Source: M3007 sp044347755
GTDB taxonomy: Bacteria > Bacteroidota > Bacteroidia > Chitinophagales > Saprospiraceae
Direction of reading: 5' to 3'
Length of the DNA: 64,000 nt
Assembly (NCBI GenBank): GCA_044347755.1
Contig: JBIKUE010000012.1
Coordinates: 1-64,000, forward strand
A program made the position numbers and the translations under genes. Positions within the stretch are counted from its first letter, which is position 1, and each line of letters starts with the position of its first letter. This document shows, piece by piece, positions 8,522-16,552 of this stretch. The notes under the pieces are model-generated. The model was not told the DNA's origin, searched no databases, and saw nothing but the letters and a program-made list of their open reading frames with translations.

Positions 8522-10417
8522 ATGCATTACGAATCTACCTATCAACAGAGCGTTGCGGATGCTGAGCAATTTTGGGCCGAACAGGCAAATGCCATTGACT
8601 GGTTTAATAAGCCCCAACAGATCCTTTCGCAGGATGAAGATGGATTATGCCGTTGGTTTTCTGATGGAATACTCAATACCTGCCATTTAGCACTGGATTA
8701 CCATGTGGCCAACGGCCGTGGTGATCAGGATGCACTCATCTATGACTCACCTGTCACATTTGGTTTTGCTCGTTACACCTATCGGGAATTGCTCACAGAA
8801 ACCTCCCGTTTGGCCGGAGCCCTTCAATCCCTTGGAGTAGGGTATGGCGACCGGGTTATCATTTACATGCCTATGGTGCCTCAGGTGGTATTCGCCATGT
8901 TGGCATGTGCACGTTTGGGAGCTATTCATTCCGTAGTATTTGGAGGCTTTGCAGCCCATGAATTAGCCTTGCGCATTGATGATGCCAAACCCAAGGTAAT
9001 AATGACTGCTTCCGCCGGGATAGAGTTTGATAAAATCCTGCCTTATAAGCCTATTGTTGACAAAGCCATGAGTGAAGCGCAGCATCAGGTAGATAAAGTA
9101 GTTGTTTTCCAACGCTGGATGCACAGAGCTGTGCTCAATGGTGAAACGGAACTTGACTGGGATACTCTGGTAGCCAATGCAAAACCCGTTGGATGTACTC
9201 CGGTAAAGGCAACGGATCCCTTATATATTCTGTATACCAGTGGAACAACAGGCAAACCCAAAGGGATTGTTCGGGATAACGGTGGTCATGCTGTTGCATT
9301 GAAATATTCCATGAAGCAGGTTTATCAGGTCCGACCTGGAGACGTTTTCTGGGCCGCGAGTGATGTAGGCTGGGTAGTTGGTCATTCTTACATCGTATAT
9401 GCTCCGCTAATAGCAGGATGTACCACCATTTTATATGAGGGTAAACCAGTTCGAACCCCCGATGCAGGCGCTTTTTGGCGTGTAATTTCAGATTATCAGG
9501 TAAAGACCTTTTTCACCGCTCCAACAGGAATTCGCGCCATTAAAAAAGAAGATCCTGAAGGATTGTTGAAACAGAAATATGACTTGTCTTGTCTTAAATA
9601 TGTGTTTTTGGCAGGGGAACGGTGTGACGTGGCAACCCTGGAATGGGTAAAAGAATTGCTGGATATTCCGGTTATAGACCATTGGTGGCAAACGGAAAGT
9701 GGCTGGCCAATGCTGGCAACGCCTATTGATGATGGTATAGTGCATGAAGTAAAACCCGGATCGGCCGGCCGGCCAGTCCCAGGCTTTCAGGTACATATTT
9801 TGGATCACGACGGGCATGTGTTGCCCCGTGGAGCTGAAGGAGCAGTTGCCATTCAATTGCCTATGCCACCTGGTTGTCTGCCTACACTTTGGCAGGCAAC
9901 GGACCGATTTAAAGAAAGTTACCTGGAGGCATATCCCGGGCATTACTTCACTGGCGATGGGGGGTATCAGGATTCAGATGGCTATACCTACATTACCGGC
10001 CGAATTGATGATGTGATCAACGTTGCCGGCCACCGGCTCTCCACTTCAGATATGGAAGAAATTGTAGCATCCCATCCTGCTGTAGCGGAATGTGCTGTTA
10101 TCGGCGTAGAAAATGAATTAAAAGGGCAGGTACCTGTTGGCTTTGTAGTGCTTAAAACGGGTACTGATATTACAGAAAAAGGATTGGAGTCCGACTTGAT
10201 AATGATGGTTAGAGAGCAGTTAGGCGCCGTCGCATGTTTCAAAAAGTCATTGATAGTCAAAAGATTACCTAAAACCAGAAGTGGCAAAATACTGCGAAAA
10301 GTGATGCGACATATTGCAGATGAAAAACCTTACCATGTACCTTCAACCATTGAAGATCTAACCGTGCTGGAAGAAATAGGTGAAGTGTGTGTGCACCAGG
10401 CATTCAAACAGATTTGA
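8522..10417 (+). CDS. prpE: Propionyl-CoA synthetase-like acyl-CoA synthetase
   Basis: A 631-aa AMP-forming acyl-CoA synthetase. It activates a short-chain acid with ATP and CoA through an acyl-AMP intermediate, in the cytosol. Motifs seen: the ATP-binding loop YTSGTTGKPKGIVRDNGG, HWWQTESGWP, the hinge region FTGDGGYQDSDGY and GRIDDVINVAGHRLST, and the catalytic Lys589 in KTRSGKILRK. The IVRDNGGHAVAL stretch and HELALRIDDAKPKVI resemble PrpE more than Acs, so propionate is the likely best substrate; acetate or butyrate cannot be excluded. Lys589 is the residue whose acetylation silences relatives. The gene follows the SLC5-kinase/receiver pair and precedes acs, separated from it by a 266-nt gap with a long hairpin. 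Confidence 0.88.
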   Translation: MHYESTYQQSVADAEQFWAEQANAIDWFNKPQQILSQDEDGLCRWFSDGILNTCHLALDYHVANGRGDQDALIYDSPVTFGFARYTYRELLTETSRLAGALQSLGVGYGDRVIIYMPMVPQVVFAMLACARLGAIHSVVFGGFAAHELALRIDDAKPKVIMTASAGIEFDKILPYKPIVDKAMSEAQHQVDKVVVFQRWMHRAVLNGETELDWDTLVANAKPVGCTPVKATDPLYILYTSGTTGKPKGIVRDNGGHAVALKYSMKQVYQVRPGDVFWAASDVGWVVGHSYIVYAPLIAGCTTILYEGKPVRTPDAGAFWRVISDYQVKTFFTAPTGIRAIKKEDPEGLLKQKYDLSCLKYVFLAGERCDVATLEWVKELLDIPVIDHWWQTESGWPMLATPIDDGIVHEVKPGSAGRPVPGFQVHILDHDGHVLPRGAEGAVAIQLPMPPGCLPTLWQATDRFKESYLEAYPGHYFTGDGGYQDSDGYTYITGRIDDVINVAGHRLSTSDMEEIVASHPAVAECAVIGVENELKGQVPVGFVVLKTGTDITEKGLESDLIMMVREQLGAVACFKKSLIVKRLPKTRSGKILRKVMRHIADEKPYHVPSTIEDLTVLEEIGEVCVHQAFKQI

Positions 10418-10444
10418 ATGCATTAGGGTAGAAGAGAACTGAGT

Positions 10445-10520
10445 AAGAGTATGTTGGGGGGGCTTACTGGGCCAAAAACGGTTCTTTTTTGAAACAAGCA
10501 GAAAACCCCAACATGCTCTT
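10445..10520. repeat. 15-bp inverted repeat between the two synthetase genes
   Basis: The arms 10445-10459 (AAGAGTATGTTGGGG) and 10506-10520 are reverse complements at 14 of 15 positions, with a 46-nt loop. They begin 27 nt after the first synthetase stop. There is no strong T-run, so this may be a weak terminator/attenuator or an intergenic repeat. Confidence 0.5.
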
Positions 10521-10683
10521 AATTTTGTAAATACGTTTTGTTTTGATTTTTAGTTGAACATCACCCGGGGAGGAGAGGGAACTTTCAGCCCCGGGGTTCA
10601 ACTGGATTTAGGTAAACACGCTATTAAGCATTTTTGCCCCGGATACCATTCTACGATCATTGTTCAACGAAATCATACCAACC

Positions 10684-12588
10684 ATGACATTGCAAATTAA
10701 AACCTTGGATCAATACCGGGAAGTCTATGAACGGTCTGTGGCTGATCCGGAAGCTTTTTGGGCGGAGCAAGCCGCTTCTTTTCAATGGCGTAAACCTTGG
10801 AAACAGATACTTAAGTGGAATTTCCGCGAACCAAACGTCAAATGGTTTGTGGGTGGTAAACTTAATATCACTGAAAATGTATTGGATCGTCACCTGGCTA
10901 CCCGTTCCAAGCAGACAGCCATCTTATGGGAACCCAATGATCCTAAAAATAAGCCCAGAAAGATCACTTATAAGCAACTGTATCAGCAGGTGTGTCAATT
11001 TGCCAATGCACTGAAAGCGCAGGGCATTAAAAAAGGCGACCGGGTGTGTATTTATATGCCTATGACCCCCGAACTGGCCATCGCTGTGCTTGCTTGCGCG
11101 CGTTTAGGCGCTATCCACTCGGTGGTATTTGCCGGTTTTTCGGCAGTTTCAGTGGCAGATCGCATTAAAGATGCTCAATGTGTTGCCGTTATTACTTCTG
11201 ATTTCAATGCACGTGGAGCCAAAAATATTCCGGTTAAGGCCATTGTGGATGAAGCACTTACGCTCGGATGCGATTCTGTAAAATCGGTAATTGTTCATAA
11301 GAATACCGGTGATCACGTTCACTGGCATAAAGACAAAGATATTTGGTGGCATGATGCCATTGCCGGTAAACGTAAGAGCTGTAAGGCGCAGCAAATGGAC
11401 TCAGAAGATCCCTTGTTTATTCTTTATACCAGCGGTTCCACCGGAAAACCCAAAGGGGTAGTGCATACCCATGGCGGCTATATGGTGTACACTGAATTCA
11501 CTTTTCGAAACGTGTTTCAATACAGTGAAGGCGATATCTACTGGTGTACTGCCGATGTAGGCTGGATTACCGGCCACTCTTATATCATTTATGGGCCACT
11601 ACTTTCCGGCGCCACCAGCTTGATGTTTGAAGGCGTACCAACCTTCCCGGATGCCGGCCGTTTCTGGGATGTCATCAAACGACATAAAGTCAATATTTTT
11701 TATACAGCGCCTACAGCCATTCGGGCACTGATGGCCGCCGGCGACCGATTCGTAAAGGGGCGTCGCATGCCTTCCCTTAAAGTACTGGGTACTGTAGGCG
11801 AACCTATCAATGAAGAAGCCTGGAACTGGTACAATGAACGGATCGGTAAGAAAAGATGCCCTATTGTTGATACATGGTGGCAAACAGAAACCGGAGGCAT
11901 CCTGATTACGCCTATCGCAGGAGTAACGCCAACCAAGCCATGTTTTGCCACGCTTCCACTTCCCGGGGTACAGCCTATTCTGGTTGATGCCAATGGCAAA
12001 GAGCTTATAGGAAATGATGTGGAAGGATTGCTATGCATAAAATATCCCTGGCCAAGCATTCTCCGTACCACATGGGGTGATCATGAACGATGCCGGCAAA
12101 ACTATTTTGCGGCCTTTAAAAACTTGTACTTCACTGGTGATGGCGCCCGACGTGACCATGAAGGGTATTATCGGATTATTGGTCGGGTGGATGATGTAAT
12201 CAACGTAAGTGGTCACCGTATTGGCACCGCTGAGGTGGAGGATGCCATCAATAAGCATGATAACATCGTAGAAAGTGCAGTGGTTGGTTATCCGCATGAT
12301 ATCAAAGGACAAGGTATCTATGCTTACGTGATCACGAATCACATTGTAGAGCATACCGAGGACTTCCGAAAAGAAGTGTTGGAAGTAGTTACGAAGGAAA
12401 TAGGTCCAATTGCCAAACCGGATGTGATCCAGATTGTACCCGGGTTGCCTAAAACCCGTTCCGGAAAAATCATGCGCCGCATTCTTCGTAAAATCGCCGA
12501 AGGGGATACCTCTAACCTGGGAGATATTTCAACCCTTTTGAACCCGGAAGTAGTGGAAGAGATCAAATTCGGCGCCAAACACATTTAA
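10684..12588 (+). CDS. acs: Acetyl-CoA synthetase
   Basis: A 634-aa AMP-forming acetate:CoA ligase. It turns acetate, ATP and CoA into acetyl-CoA in the cytosol. Motifs: ILYTSGSTGKPKGVVHTHGG (ATP loop), TADVGWITGHSYIIYGPL, VDTWWQTETGG (acetate pocket and adenine contacts), FTGDGARRDHEGYY, GRVDDVINVSGHRIGTAE, and the catalytic, acetylation-prone Lys595 in PKTRSGKIMRR. Length matches the family (about 650 aa). The ATG at 10684 is preferred over an in-frame TTG at 10660. It lies downstream of the propionyl-CoA synthetase and the carboxylate sensor, which supports an acetate/propionate assimilation role. Its stop codon is only 12 nt before the repeat element at 12601. Confidence 0.95.
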   Translation: MTLQIKTLDQYREVYERSVADPEAFWAEQAASFQWRKPWKQILKWNFREPNVKWFVGGKLNITENVLDRHLATRSKQTAILWEPNDPKNKPRKITYKQLYQQVCQFANALKAQGIKKGDRVCIYMPMTPELAIAVLACARLGAIHSVVFAGFSAVSVADRIKDAQCVAVITSDFNARGAKNIPVKAIVDEALTLGCDSVKSVIVHKNTGDHVHWHKDKDIWWHDAIAGKRKSCKAQQMDSEDPLFILYTSGSTGKPKGVVHTHGGYMVYTEFTFRNVFQYSEGDIYWCTADVGWITGHSYIIYGPLLSGATSLMFEGVPTFPDAGRFWDVIKRHKVNIFYTAPTAIRALMAAGDRFVKGRRMPSLKVLGTVGEPINEEAWNWYNERIGKKRCPIVDTWWQTETGGILITPIAGVTPTKPCFATLPLPGVQPILVDANGKELIGNDVEGLLCIKYPWPSILRTTWGDHERCRQNYFAAFKNLYFTGDGARRDHEGYYRIIGRVDDVINVSGHRIGTAEVEDAINKHDNIVESAVVGYPHDIKGQGIYAYVITNHIVEHTEDFRKEVLEVVTKEIGPIAKPDVIQIVPGLPKTRSGKIMRRILRKIAEGDTSNLGDISTLLNPEVVEEIKFGAKHI

Positions 12589-12649
12589 GAACGCTGGTTG
12601 GAACGTGGATTGAATTGGAACGCGGATGACGCGGATGACGCGGATTTTG

Positions 12650-12724
12650 AAAATTGCCTTCGGCAATTTTGCTTTAGAAAAGCTAATACATTTCTTATTC
12701 CATAAGAAGGCTGCCGAAGGCAGC
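12650..12724 (+). repeat. Four consecutive short hairpins with 3-nt loops
   Basis: Perfect stems occur at 12650-12658/12662-12670 (9 bp, loop TTC), 12671-12675/12679-12683 (5 bp, loop AGA), 12692-12698/12702-12708 (7 bp, loop TCC) and 12710-12715/12719-12724 (6 bp, loop GAA). All four are almost contiguous and sit between the left inverted repeat and the tandem array. Confidence 0.8.
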
Positions 12725-12727
12725 ATG

Positions 12728-13130
12728 AAAAATCCGCGTCATCCGCGTCATCCGCGTTCCAAACAAAAATCCGCGTCATCCGCGTCATCCGCGTTCCAAA
12801 CAAAAATCCGCGTCATCCGCGTCATCCGCGTTCCAAACAAAAATCCGCGTCATCTGCGTCATCCGCGTCCCAAAAAAAATCCGCGTCATCCGCGTCATCC
12901 GCGTTCCAAACAAAAATCCGCGTCATCCGCGTCATCCGCGTCATCCGCGTTCCAAACAAAAATCCGCGTCATCCGTGTCATCCGCGTTCCAAACAAAAAT
13001 CCGCGTCATCTGCGTCATCCGCGTTCCAAACAAAAATCCGCGTCATCCGTGTCATCCGCGTTCCAAACAAAAATCCGCGTCATCTGCGTCATCCGCGTTC
13101 CAAACAAAAATCCGCGTCATCCGCGTTCCA
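12728..13130 (+). repeat. 37-bp tandem repeat array, 11 units
   Basis: The unit is AAAAA followed by three TCCGCG-based 9-mers (TCCGCGTCA, TCCGCGTCA, TCCGCGTTC) and a CAAAC spacer. Units 1-10 run from 12728 to 13105: most are 37 bp, unit 4 is 36 bp (CCCAAA variant) and unit 6 is 46 bp because it has an extra 9-mer. Unit 11 (13106-13130) lacks one 9-mer and merges into the right inverted repeat. Point variants (TCTGCG, TCCGTG) mark single units, and the last four full units alternate TCCGTG/TCTGCG, suggesting duplication of a two-unit block. There are no unique spacers. Confidence 0.95.
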
Positions 13131-13132
13131 AT

Positions 13133-13756
13133 TCAATCCGCGTTCTTACCCGTGTTCCTATGCCCGAACCACCCAAAACGCATCGTCAACCCAAACACCG
13201 GAGCGTTTAAATCCTTTTTGTTCAATCCCAGCCCTCCTTCAAAACCATTCACGAACCGGTAACCTACCGTGCCGGCAATTCGCATCCAATGGAATAAATT
13301 CAATTCTATTCCAGCTTCGGGCGTTAACACCAGAACGCCCTGGTCATACTCATCAAAATCCATATCTTCTTCCCACCAATCATAACGGTTCGTTACGCCA
13401 ATACCACCAACCCCAATTTTCATGGAAGCAAAACCATGGATGGCTTTTTGCGTAGGTGCCGAATACCCGAGCCATAAACCACCATAACCCAATGCAATGG
13501 CGCCATCTGGTTGATTGGTTTGGGGAATGGTAAATACTTCCCCCTGTCCGAACGCTCCGATCATTGCTTGATTCACAACAATACCACCACCTCCGCCTGC
13601 ACCAAAACCATGAAAGTCTTTTACCTTACTGTAGGTGAAAATGGGGCCACCAAAGCCTCCACGGATTTTGGCTTTCTGGAAAAGGGTTTGTTCTGATTGT
13701 GCTGCCAGGTGTGCAAAAGTCATGCTGAAAAGAACCAGGGTCGTCAAAAATTTCAT
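13133..13756 (-). CDS. Secreted/outer-membrane protein of unknown function
   Basis: A 207-aa protein with a clean signal peptide (MKFLTTLVLFSMTFAHLAAQ). It has a Gly-rich core (GFGAGGGGGIVVNQ) and alternating hydrophobic/aromatic stretches such as GYGGLWLGYSAP and FGLTMRFGWFG, which look like a small beta-barrel. An acidic segment WWEEDMDFDEYDQG lies in the middle. I do not recognise a named family. Its last codons and stop (Asn-Ala-Asp-stop) lie inside the right inverted repeat of the element at 12601-13145, so its C-terminus was probably altered by the element. No promoter consensus is evident upstream; it is divergent from the GH29 gene. Confidence 0.7.
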   Translation of the reverse strand: MKFLTTLVLFSMTFAHLAAQSEQTLFQKAKIRGGFGGPIFTYSKVKDFHGFGAGGGGGIVVNQAMIGAFGQGEVFTIPQTNQPDGAIALGYGGLWLGYSAPTQKAIHGFASMKIGVGGIGVTNRYDWWEEDMDFDEYDQGVLVLTPEAGIELNLFHWMRIAGTVGYRFVNGFEGGLGLNKKDLNAPVFGLTMRFGWFGHRNTGKNAD

Positions 13757-13893
13757 AGCTTAATAGTTGATGAAAATGATTTGTTTGCATGAGTGACACA
13801 CTGGTACCGGTGATACCCTTAGTGATGGGCTTAAAAAGTTTTTCAGACGATTTGAAAAGTTCAGACCTTGTCTCGGTAAAATGTAGATGAAAC

Positions 13894-15351
13894 ATGAAAA
13901 AAGATAAAACCTTTATTCCTGGCTGGTGGTCAGTGCTGGCAATCCTGTTTCTGATTCAGGAAGCAAACGCCCAACACCAAGCCTACTTCCCTGATCCTGA
14001 TCCGGCCATTCAACAAAGACTGGAGGAGTGGAAGGATCTTAAATTCGGATTACTCATGCACTGGGGGGCTTACAGCCAATGGGGGATTGTTGAAAGCTGG
14101 AGCATTTGCCCTGAGGATCTTTCCTGGGCAACCGGAGGACGAAAGCCAGGTGTGTCTGATTCCTATCAGGATTATTTGGAAGCTTATGAAAATCTCCCTA
14201 AAACGTTTAATCCCGTGCAATTTAATCCGGAACCATGGGCCAAAGCTGCCCGGGATGCCGGAATGAAGTATGTGGTGTTTACCACCAAACATCATGACGG
14301 TTTTTGTATGTTCGATACCAAAACAACCGATTACAAAATCACGGGTTCAGAAAGCCCATTCCGCAATCACCCACGTAGCAATGTAGCTAAGGAGATTTTC
14401 AATGCTTTTCGAAAGGAAGGTTTATGGACCGGAGCCTATTTCTCCAAACCTGATTGGCATTCAGATCATTACTGGTGGCAACGCTTCCCCCCCAGCGACC
14501 GAAACTGTAACTATTCTATTCAAAAATACCCGGAAAAATGGGCTCAATTCGTACAATATACGCATGAGCAAATTGATGAATTAATGACTGATTACGGCAA
14601 AATGGATATACTATGGCTGGATGGAGGTTGGGTGCGCACCAAAACGGAGGATGAAATAAAGACAGAGCTTAGCGAGGTGTATGAAAACAGCCGTTGGGCG
14701 CGCAACCCTCAGAGTCAGGATATTGACATGGCTGGAATGGTAAAAAAGGCTCGTGCCAAACAACCCGGACTTATCGTAGTAGACCGGGCCGTTCCAGGTA
14801 TCCATCAGAATTATCTAACCCCAGAGCAGCATATTCCTGCAGAGGGGCTTCCATATCCCTGGGAGACTTGTATGACTATGGCTGGCAGTTGGAGTTATGT
14901 TCCCAATGACCGCTATAAACCAACGGATGAAATCATTGAAAAACTAGTGGACATTGTCAGCAAAGGCGGAAACTATTTGCTAAATATTGGGCCCGGACCT
15001 GATGGTACCTGGCACTCCGAGGCTTATGAACGATTAGCAGAAATTGGAGCCTGGATGAAAGTGAATGGTGAAGCTATATATGGTACCCGGATGTATTCCA
15101 CCTTTAATGAGAGAGATCGGATCCGCTATACCCAATCCAAAGATGGTAAAACCCGGTTTGTTTTCCTTTTTGATGAGCCAGGAGATCGCCTTATCCTTAA
15201 TAAGTTGACTATTGACAAGGCTCAGCAAATAACTATGCTGGGTAGCCCCAAACGTTTGGCATGGAAGTTTAATGCTGGTGAGGTTGAAATCAGGATACCT
15301 AAAGACGCTACGGAAAAGGGTAAACATGTTTGGGTACTCAAGGTAGAATAA
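13894..15351 (+). CDS. Alpha-L-fucosidase, GH29 family
   Basis: A 485-aa secreted glycoside hydrolase with an N-terminal hydrophobic signal (about residues 10-27, ending EANAQ). GH29 hallmarks are seen: KFGLLMHWGAYS at the start of the barrel, KYVVFTTKHHDGFCMFDTK, and DILWLDGGW with Asp243 as the expected nucleophile. SKGGNYLLNIGPGPDGTW closes the barrel and is followed by a small C-terminal beta domain. It releases terminal alpha-L-fucose from glycans and acts in the periplasm or outside the cell. There is no T9SS sorting domain. It is followed by a terminator at 15488-15518 and is divergent from the outer-membrane gene at 13133. The exact glycan target cannot be told from the sequence. Confidence 0.9.
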   Translation: MKKDKTFIPGWWSVLAILFLIQEANAQHQAYFPDPDPAIQQRLEEWKDLKFGLLMHWGAYSQWGIVESWSICPEDLSWATGGRKPGVSDSYQDYLEAYENLPKTFNPVQFNPEPWAKAARDAGMKYVVFTTKHHDGFCMFDTKTTDYKITGSESPFRNHPRSNVAKEIFNAFRKEGLWTGAYFSKPDWHSDHYWWQRFPPSDRNCNYSIQKYPEKWAQFVQYTHEQIDELMTDYGKMDILWLDGGWVRTKTEDEIKTELSEVYENSRWARNPQSQDIDMAGMVKKARAKQPGLIVVDRAVPGIHQNYLTPEQHIPAEGLPYPWETCMTMAGSWSYVPNDRYKPTDEIIEKLVDIVSKGGNYLLNIGPGPDGTWHSEAYERLAEIGAWMKVNGEAIYGTRMYSTFNERDRIRYTQSKDGKTRFVFLFDEPGDRLILNKLTIDKAQQITMLGSPKRLAWKFNAGEVEIRIPKDATEKGKHVWVLKVE

Positions 15352-15487
15352 ATAGAAACGAACCTCGAATTTTCATCTCTCAAAACTCAACTTTGGCATG
15401 GTTTTGGTTGCTATTATACCGTCTTGCTCAGCCTCGCTGAACATATAATCTCTTGAAGTTTTTCTCTTCTAATCGGTAAGAAAAGTT

Positions 15488-15518
15488 GAGCCGTCCGCTT
15501 TCCCGGGACGGCTCTTTT
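15488..15518 (+). terminator. Rho-independent terminator
   Basis: GAGCCGTCC (15488-15496) pairs perfectly with GGACGGCTC (15506-15514) and is followed by TTTT. It lies about 137 nt after the GH29 stop and 62 nt before the deacetylase gene. Confidence 0.75.
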
Positions 15519-15564
15519 CATTTCAGGAACTAAACATTCACCGCTTCTGTGCGTTAATCTTGGC

Positions 15565-15572
15565 TATTTTTG
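15565..15572 (+). promoter_or_regulatory. -7 promoter element close to a start codon
   Basis: TATTTTTG fits TAnnTTTG, and the ATG of the deacetylase begins 7 nt after its last G. Transcription would start at or just before the start codon, giving a leaderless or nearly leaderless mRNA. No clear -33 TTG is present. Confidence 0.5.
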
Positions 15573-15579
15573 CCAGTAA

Positions 15580-16482
15580 ATGCTCAGGATTGCTTTCTCT
15601 CCCATTTATCGTTATGCCTTGCCGGATGGCCATCGATTCCCGATGGGTAAATACGATCTGCTGCCAGAGCAATTACTGTGGGAAGGAACAGTAACTGAAA
15701 GTCATTTTTTTCATCCTGAGCTCTTAATGGAAGACGTGGCGCTGCTAACCCATACGCCCGAATGGTGGTCGAAAATGAATGAGTTAAGATTGTCGGAGAA
15801 GGAAATAAGAGCTATCGGCTTTCCAATCAATGATACTTTCGTGCGCCGGGGGCGACATATTTCTTATGGCACCTTACAGTGCACCTTATTTGCTTTGGAA
15901 CATGGCTGTTCCATGAATATTGCCGGAGGTACACACCATGCATTTGCTGATAGGGGAGAAGGATATTGCTGTTTCAATGATCAGGCCGTTGCCGCAAATT
16001 GGTTGTTACAAGAAGGTCTTGCCAAAAGAATCCTCATCATTGACCTGGATGTTCACCAGGGCAACGGCACCGCCAGTATTTTTGAATCAGAACCGAAGGT
16101 TTTTACCTTCTCCATGCACGGTGAAAGAAATTATCCAATCCGCAAGGAAAAATCCGATCTCGATATTGGACTGCCAGATGGTATGGAAGATGATGCATAC
16201 CTGAAAATTCTACGGGAAACACTTCCCCGGATAGCTGATGCGTTTCAGCCGGATTTTGTTTTCTACCAAAGCGGTGTTGACATTCTTGCCACTGATAAGC
16301 TTGGCCGACTCAATATTAGTCGCGAGGGCTGTAAGGAGCGCGATAAAATTGTGTTCTCCTTCGCAAAACAGCATCGACTGCCAGTGGTAGCCAGCATGGG
16401 CGGAGGTTATTCCCCACGGATAGCTGATATCGTGGAAGCCCATGCCAATACCTTTCGTATGGCGCAGGAGGTGTTTTTTTAA
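15580..16482 (+). CDS. Histone-deacetylase-family (acetoin utilisation-type) deacetylase
   Basis: A 300-aa zinc hydrolase of the HDAC/AcuC superfamily. The catalytic His pair is His119-His120 (GGTHHAF). The zinc ligands are Asp157 and His159 (DLDVHQGN) and Asp239 (ATDKLG), and the transition-state Tyr is Tyr277 (GGGY). All key residues are present, so it should be active on acetyl-lysine or another N-acyl amide. Bacterial relatives deacetylate proteins such as acetyl-CoA synthetase, or small acetylated amines. The acs gene 3 kb upstream makes Acs a possible target, but they are not in one operon, so this is speculative. The protein has no signal peptide and is cytosolic. Confidence 0.9.
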   Translation: MLRIAFSPIYRYALPDGHRFPMGKYDLLPEQLLWEGTVTESHFFHPELLMEDVALLTHTPEWWSKMNELRLSEKEIRAIGFPINDTFVRRGRHISYGTLQCTLFALEHGCSMNIAGGTHHAFADRGEGYCCFNDQAVAANWLLQEGLAKRILIIDLDVHQGNGTASIFESEPKVFTFSMHGERNYPIRKEKSDLDIGLPDGMEDDAYLKILRETLPRIADAFQPDFVFYQSGVDILATDKLGRLNISREGCKERDKIVFSFAKQHRLPVVASMGGGYSPRIADIVEAHANTFRMAQEVFF

Positions 16483-16552
16483 TGGACCACCCTAAGGGCT
16501 ATTTTACCCGTTCAAAGGAAGAATTCATAGGATGGTCCATTCCTGTAAAAGA

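Larger units (their letters stand above)
12601..13145. repeat. Non-coding repeat element with terminal inverted repeats
   Basis: The 545-bp stretch is bounded by a 36-bp inverted repeat: 12601-12636 and 13110-13145 are reverse complements with one mismatch (GAACGYGGATTGAATTGGAA start). Between them lie four consecutive hairpins (12650-12724) and a tandem array (12728-13130). It completely fills the gap between acs and a convergent gene. No transposase or other protein is encoded inside. I cannot match it to a named element; it may be a MITE-like or REP-like non-autonomous repeat, or a local expansion of a short motif. Confidence 0.8.

Noticed and set aside
10445..10520. Riboswitch before acs
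   Set aside because: The inverted repeat has no recognisable aptamer and lies far from the acs start codon; a terminator or repeat explains it.
12728..13130. CRISPR array
   Set aside because: Units are tandem without variable spacers, and no cas genes are in the window.
12626..13210. Long open frame of repeated HPRHPR/SASSAS/IRVIRV-type peptides
   Set aside because: It is the translation of a 37-bp repeat array in rotating frame and starts inside the left inverted repeat; no gene-like start or conserved domain.
12975..13262. Second long frame across the repeat array
   Set aside because: Same array in another frame; it runs into the 3' end of the convergent outer-membrane gene, so it is a repeat artefact.
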